DNA of 64,000 nucleotides, from positions 1 through 64,000 of the forward strand of contig JAUNWH010000006.1 in NCBI GenBank assembly GCA_030540405.1, in the 5' to 3' direction. The stretch is from Spirochaetales bacterium (lineage in GTDB: Bacteria > Spirochaetota > Spirochaetia > Treponematales > Treponemataceae). A program made the translations under genes and the position numbers. Shown piece after piece: positions 62,147-64,000 of the stretch (its first letter is position 1; each line of letters opens with the position of its first letter). The notes under the pieces were generated by a model. It saw only the letters and a program-made list of their open reading frames with translations, made no database searches and was not told the DNA's origin.

Positions 62147-62616
62147 CAAAGGCTTTGACAAACGAGAACACCTGGATGGTGCTTGTATTTCTTGCCACGG
62201 TCATTGTTCTGATTGCGGTTCTTGCAAAGGTAGGTCTGATAACAGTTCACACAAAGGCCGTGAAAATCGGGAGCGATGAGAACGAGCGGAACATCATCCG
62301 GCGGCAGGTTGACTGGACGCATTTATTCATTACGAGCCTTGAGGCGAAAATCCAGACCGACAAAACGCAGTATGGCGGCTATTTTACAAAGTACGTGCTT
62401 GAATGTGTCTATGACGAGATTGTGAAGTGGATCATGCAGAACCACATCACAACAGCGGCGGACTACATAGAAGTGAAGCAGGAGACAATCTGTGCGATTG
62501 TGTACAGCATGGGTGTAAGGGACGAGTTCAAGACAAAGGAATTCAAGCAGCGCATGTGCAACTGGACACGCGAGGTGATAGAGCGTCTGGTTCAGATCCG
62601 GGGTGTGTACAAATAA
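62131..62616 (+). CDS. Phage membrane protein, holin region
   Basis: 161 residues with one strong transmembrane helix near the N-terminus (WMVLVFLATVIVLIAVLAKV) and a soluble C-terminal part of about 125 residues. AGGAGAGGACAAGG precedes the start inside the upstream gene. It lies ahead of the lysis genes, but the long tail is unlike small holins. Confidence 0.5.
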   Translation: MWDAVAKALTNENTWMVLVFLATVIVLIAVLAKVGLITVHTKAVKIGSDENERNIIRRQVDWTHLFITSLEAKIQTDKTQYGGYFTKYVLECVYDEIVKWIMQNHITTAADYIEVKQETICAIVYSMGVRDEFKTKEFKQRMCNWTREVIERLVQIRGVYK

Positions 62617-62622
62617 GGCGGC

Positions 62623-62642
62623 GACTACTCACGTGAGTAGTC
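62623..62642. repeat. Prophage palindrome copy 6
   Basis: GACTACTCACGTGAGTAGTC, between the membrane protein and the holin-like gene, with no T-run. Confidence 0.85.
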
Positions 62643-62687
62643 GGGATTCCGGGACAGGTTCGGAATAAAAGAAAGAGAGGTGAAAAA

Positions 62688-62981
62688 ATGAGCGAAGAAA
62701 AAGAAACTGAATCTGAAGAAAAATCCAGCAAGTTCCAGAGTAGAAAATTCCTTGTATGGATGATCTGGGGAATAATTACTTTAATAACGGCTGTTGTTGT
62801 TGTGATTTGTTGTGTAAAAAAACTTATTGAAGCACAAACTGCAATCGAGCTTTTACAGGCTGTAATACAAGATTTTTTCTACATTTCGCTTTTATATCTT
62901 GGTGTAAATGCTGGTCAGAAAATAGGCTTTGCCGTAAGCGATGCCATTGCAAACAAATCTTCAAATGGTGATGAAAGATGA
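62688..62981 (+). CDS. Probable holin
   Basis: 97 residues with two hydrophobic helices (ITLITAVVVVICCVK and DFFYISLLYLGVNAG), a charged N-terminus and a charged tail. GAGAGGTG precedes the start. Place just before spanins and endolysin supports a holin; the sequence family is not certain. It overlaps the next frame by 4 nt. Confidence 0.6.
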   Translation: MSEEKETESEEKSSKFQSRKFLVWMIWGIITLITAVVVVICCVKKLIEAQTAIELLQAVIQDFFYISLLYLGVNAGQKIGFAVSDAIANKSSNGDER

Positions 62982-63104
62982 TTGGGCTGATTTTAGGAAT
63001 TATTCTTTGTGTTTTTTTTTGGCTTCTTTGCAATTAGAGCAATGGTGCTAAATTACGAAGAACACGAAAGAAGAAGGTTAAGAAGGAAAAAGGAAAGTGA
63101 TTAA
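62978..63104 (+). CDS. Small membrane protein interrupted at a T9 tract
   Basis: In the read frame it gives MIGLILGIILCVFFWLLCN and stops. With eight T instead of nine (63012-63020) it continues FFGFFAIRAMVLNYEEHERR and a basic tail to a stop at 63102-63104, just overlapping the next gene. The second reading is the more protein-like. A slip, real mutation or transcriptional slippage. Confidence 0.5.
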
Positions 63105-63378
63105 GTTTTTTTTGATTTTAACGGCGGTGCTTTTCGTTGGGATTTTGTTGATTTTCTTTTTGTGGCGGTCTGAAAAAACAAAGCGAAAAGAAACACAGGG
63201 CAAACTTAACAGCGCAAACAAAGAGCTTGCAAAGGCGATTGCTGAGCAGGCAAAACTTGAAAGCACGATTCAGATTTTAAGAAAAAACAGGAAGGAAGCG
63301 GATGAAAAAATCAATAATCTGCATGACGGCGATGCTCTTGGTAATGCTATTAATGGGCTGCACAAGCACAAAAATTAA
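63097..63378 (+). CDS. Inner-membrane spanin subunit (Rz-like)
   Basis: 93 residues from a GTG start. An N-terminal transmembrane helix (FFLILTAVLFVGILLIFFLW) and a periplasmic coiled coil (NSANKELAKAIAEQAKLEST). This is the i-spanin layout. The o-spanin gene begins inside it in another frame. Confidence 0.75.
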   Translation: MIKFFLILTAVLFVGILLIFFLWRSEKTKRKETQGKLNSANKELAKAIAEQAKLESTIQILRKNRKEADEKINNLHDGDALGNAINGLHKHKN

Positions 63379-63589
63379 GTACGTCGAAAAACCTTATTTG
63401 CCGGAACTGAACTTTCCTTTTTTTCCAGAATTGTACGGCGATGTAAGAAACCCGGACGACACGGTTACAGTGCCGGGTGAATGGATTATACAACTTAGGG
63501 AATTTCAGATTCATTACGAAGAAACAGAAAATGATTACAACGATTTGAAAGCGTTGTATGAAGGCAGTTCTGAAGAAAAAGCAAAATAA
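63302..63589 (+). CDS. Outer-membrane spanin lipoprotein (Rz1-like)
   Basis: 95 residues; starts within the i-spanin gene, out of frame, and extends 211 nt past it. The lipoprotein signal ends MLLMGC (Cys near 20); the mature part is Pro-rich near its start (KPYLPELNFPFFPEL). With Rz it would fuse inner and outer membranes at lysis. GGAAGCGG precedes the start. Confidence 0.78.
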   Translation: MKKSIICMTAMLLVMLLMGCTSTKIKYVEKPYLPELNFPFFPELYGDVRNPDDTVTVPGEWIIQLREFQIHYEETENDYNDLKALYEGSSEEKAK

Positions 63590-63602
63590 AGTGAGGTGAA
63601 AA

Positions 63603-64000
63603 ATGGCTATCAGTTTGACGCAGTTTATTAAAAAGCATCTTGGAACAAAAGTTGATTTTGACGGATATAACGGCCCGCAATGTACAGATCTTGCAAGACA
63701 GTATTACAGCGAGGTTCTGGATGTTCCGCAATTTCCAGCATTAGGCAAAAACGGCGGCGCAAAAGACATTATTAAAAATCCTGGCAAGCTGAAAGTCATT
63801 AAAGAAGATGTGCTTGCGGATTATTCCAGCGGCGACGTTCTTGTCTGGGGAGCGAGCAAAACAAACGAATACGGCCATGTTGCCATTCTTGTTTCAATCT
63901 ACAACACAAAATATTTTATTGTTCTGGAACAAGACGGATTCAAACAGGACGGCTGCAAGCTGGCATTCAGAAGCCGTGAAAATCTTTTGGGCGGTTTGTA
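63603..64000 (+). CDS. CHAP-domain endolysin, partial at the window edge
   Basis: The 132 visible residues hold a CHAP amidase/peptidase domain: Cys in GPQCTDLARQYY near 27, His in NEYGHVAILV near 95, and a Glu in FIVLEQD. No signal peptide, so release would need the holin. GTGAGGTG precedes the start. The gene continues beyond the window. Confidence 0.8.
   Translation, partial: MAISLTQFIKKHLGTKVDFDGYNGPQCTDLARQYYSEVLDVPQFPALGKNGGAKDIIKNPGKLKVIKEDVLADYSSGDVLVWGASKTNEYGHVAILVSIYNTKYFIVLEQDGFKQDGCKLAFRSRENLLGGL

Overview
The window looks like the chromosome of a host-associated spirochaete, most likely a Treponema. It is AT-rich and carries a spirochaete/mitochondrial-type EF-G, a BspA-like leucine-rich repeat lipoprotein with a homopolymer tract, many exported and beta-barrel proteins, and a GpA-terminase prophage with Rz/Rz1-type spanins. 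The genus call is inferred from gene content; no rRNA or tRNA gene was seen.

Layout. 1-9.3 kb: an exported protein, fusA, a RecA/KaiC-like ATPase, gpmI, a secreted serine hydrolase and an HU-like/DUF4469 protein, with a six-unit palindrome array (8375-8508) between the last two. 9.8-16.2 kb: beta-galactosidase divergent from a CUT1 sugar ABC importer with a LacI-type operator at its start site. 16.4-19.5 kb: a TrpXYZ-type ABC importer and a TSCPD protein on the minus strand. 19.8-24.1 kb: a probable glycolipid cluster (PlsC-like, GT8, and a GT8-PlsC fusion) plus a TPR protein. 24.3 kb: an orphan polyamine-binding lipoprotein. 25.6-29.9 kb: pstSCAB-phoU, in which PstS is circularly permuted. 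30.3-34.6 kb: an outer-membrane barrel protein, a BspA-like lipoprotein knocked out of frame at a C8 tract, and three small genes. 35-39.2 kb: an EAL-CBS-PP2C signalling protein followed by phoB-phoR. Pho-box-like 11-bp direct repeats precede pstS, the signalling gene and phoB, and a weaker pair precedes the barrel gene. 39.3-43.5 kb: radC, an HtrA-type protease and uvrB. 43.6-50.1 kb: three large exported SLH-domain proteins.

50.1 kb to the end is accessory DNA: a MITE with terminal inverted repeats and a 10-bp target duplication, a frameshifted ISNCY-like transposase, then the packaging, portal and lysis part of a prophage that runs off the right edge. The prophage carries HicAB, two broken DNA methyltransferases and six copies of a perfect palindrome (core ACTCACGTGAGT) sitting between gene blocks. 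No integrase or attachment site was seen.

The chromosomal intergenic regions up to about 34.9 kb are littered with REPIN-like hairpin repeats (TGTCATT...AATGACA). These are absent from 35 kb onwards. Several plus-strand genes have no Shine-Dalgarno and a -10 hexamer 6-9 nt before the ATG, which suggests leaderless transcripts.
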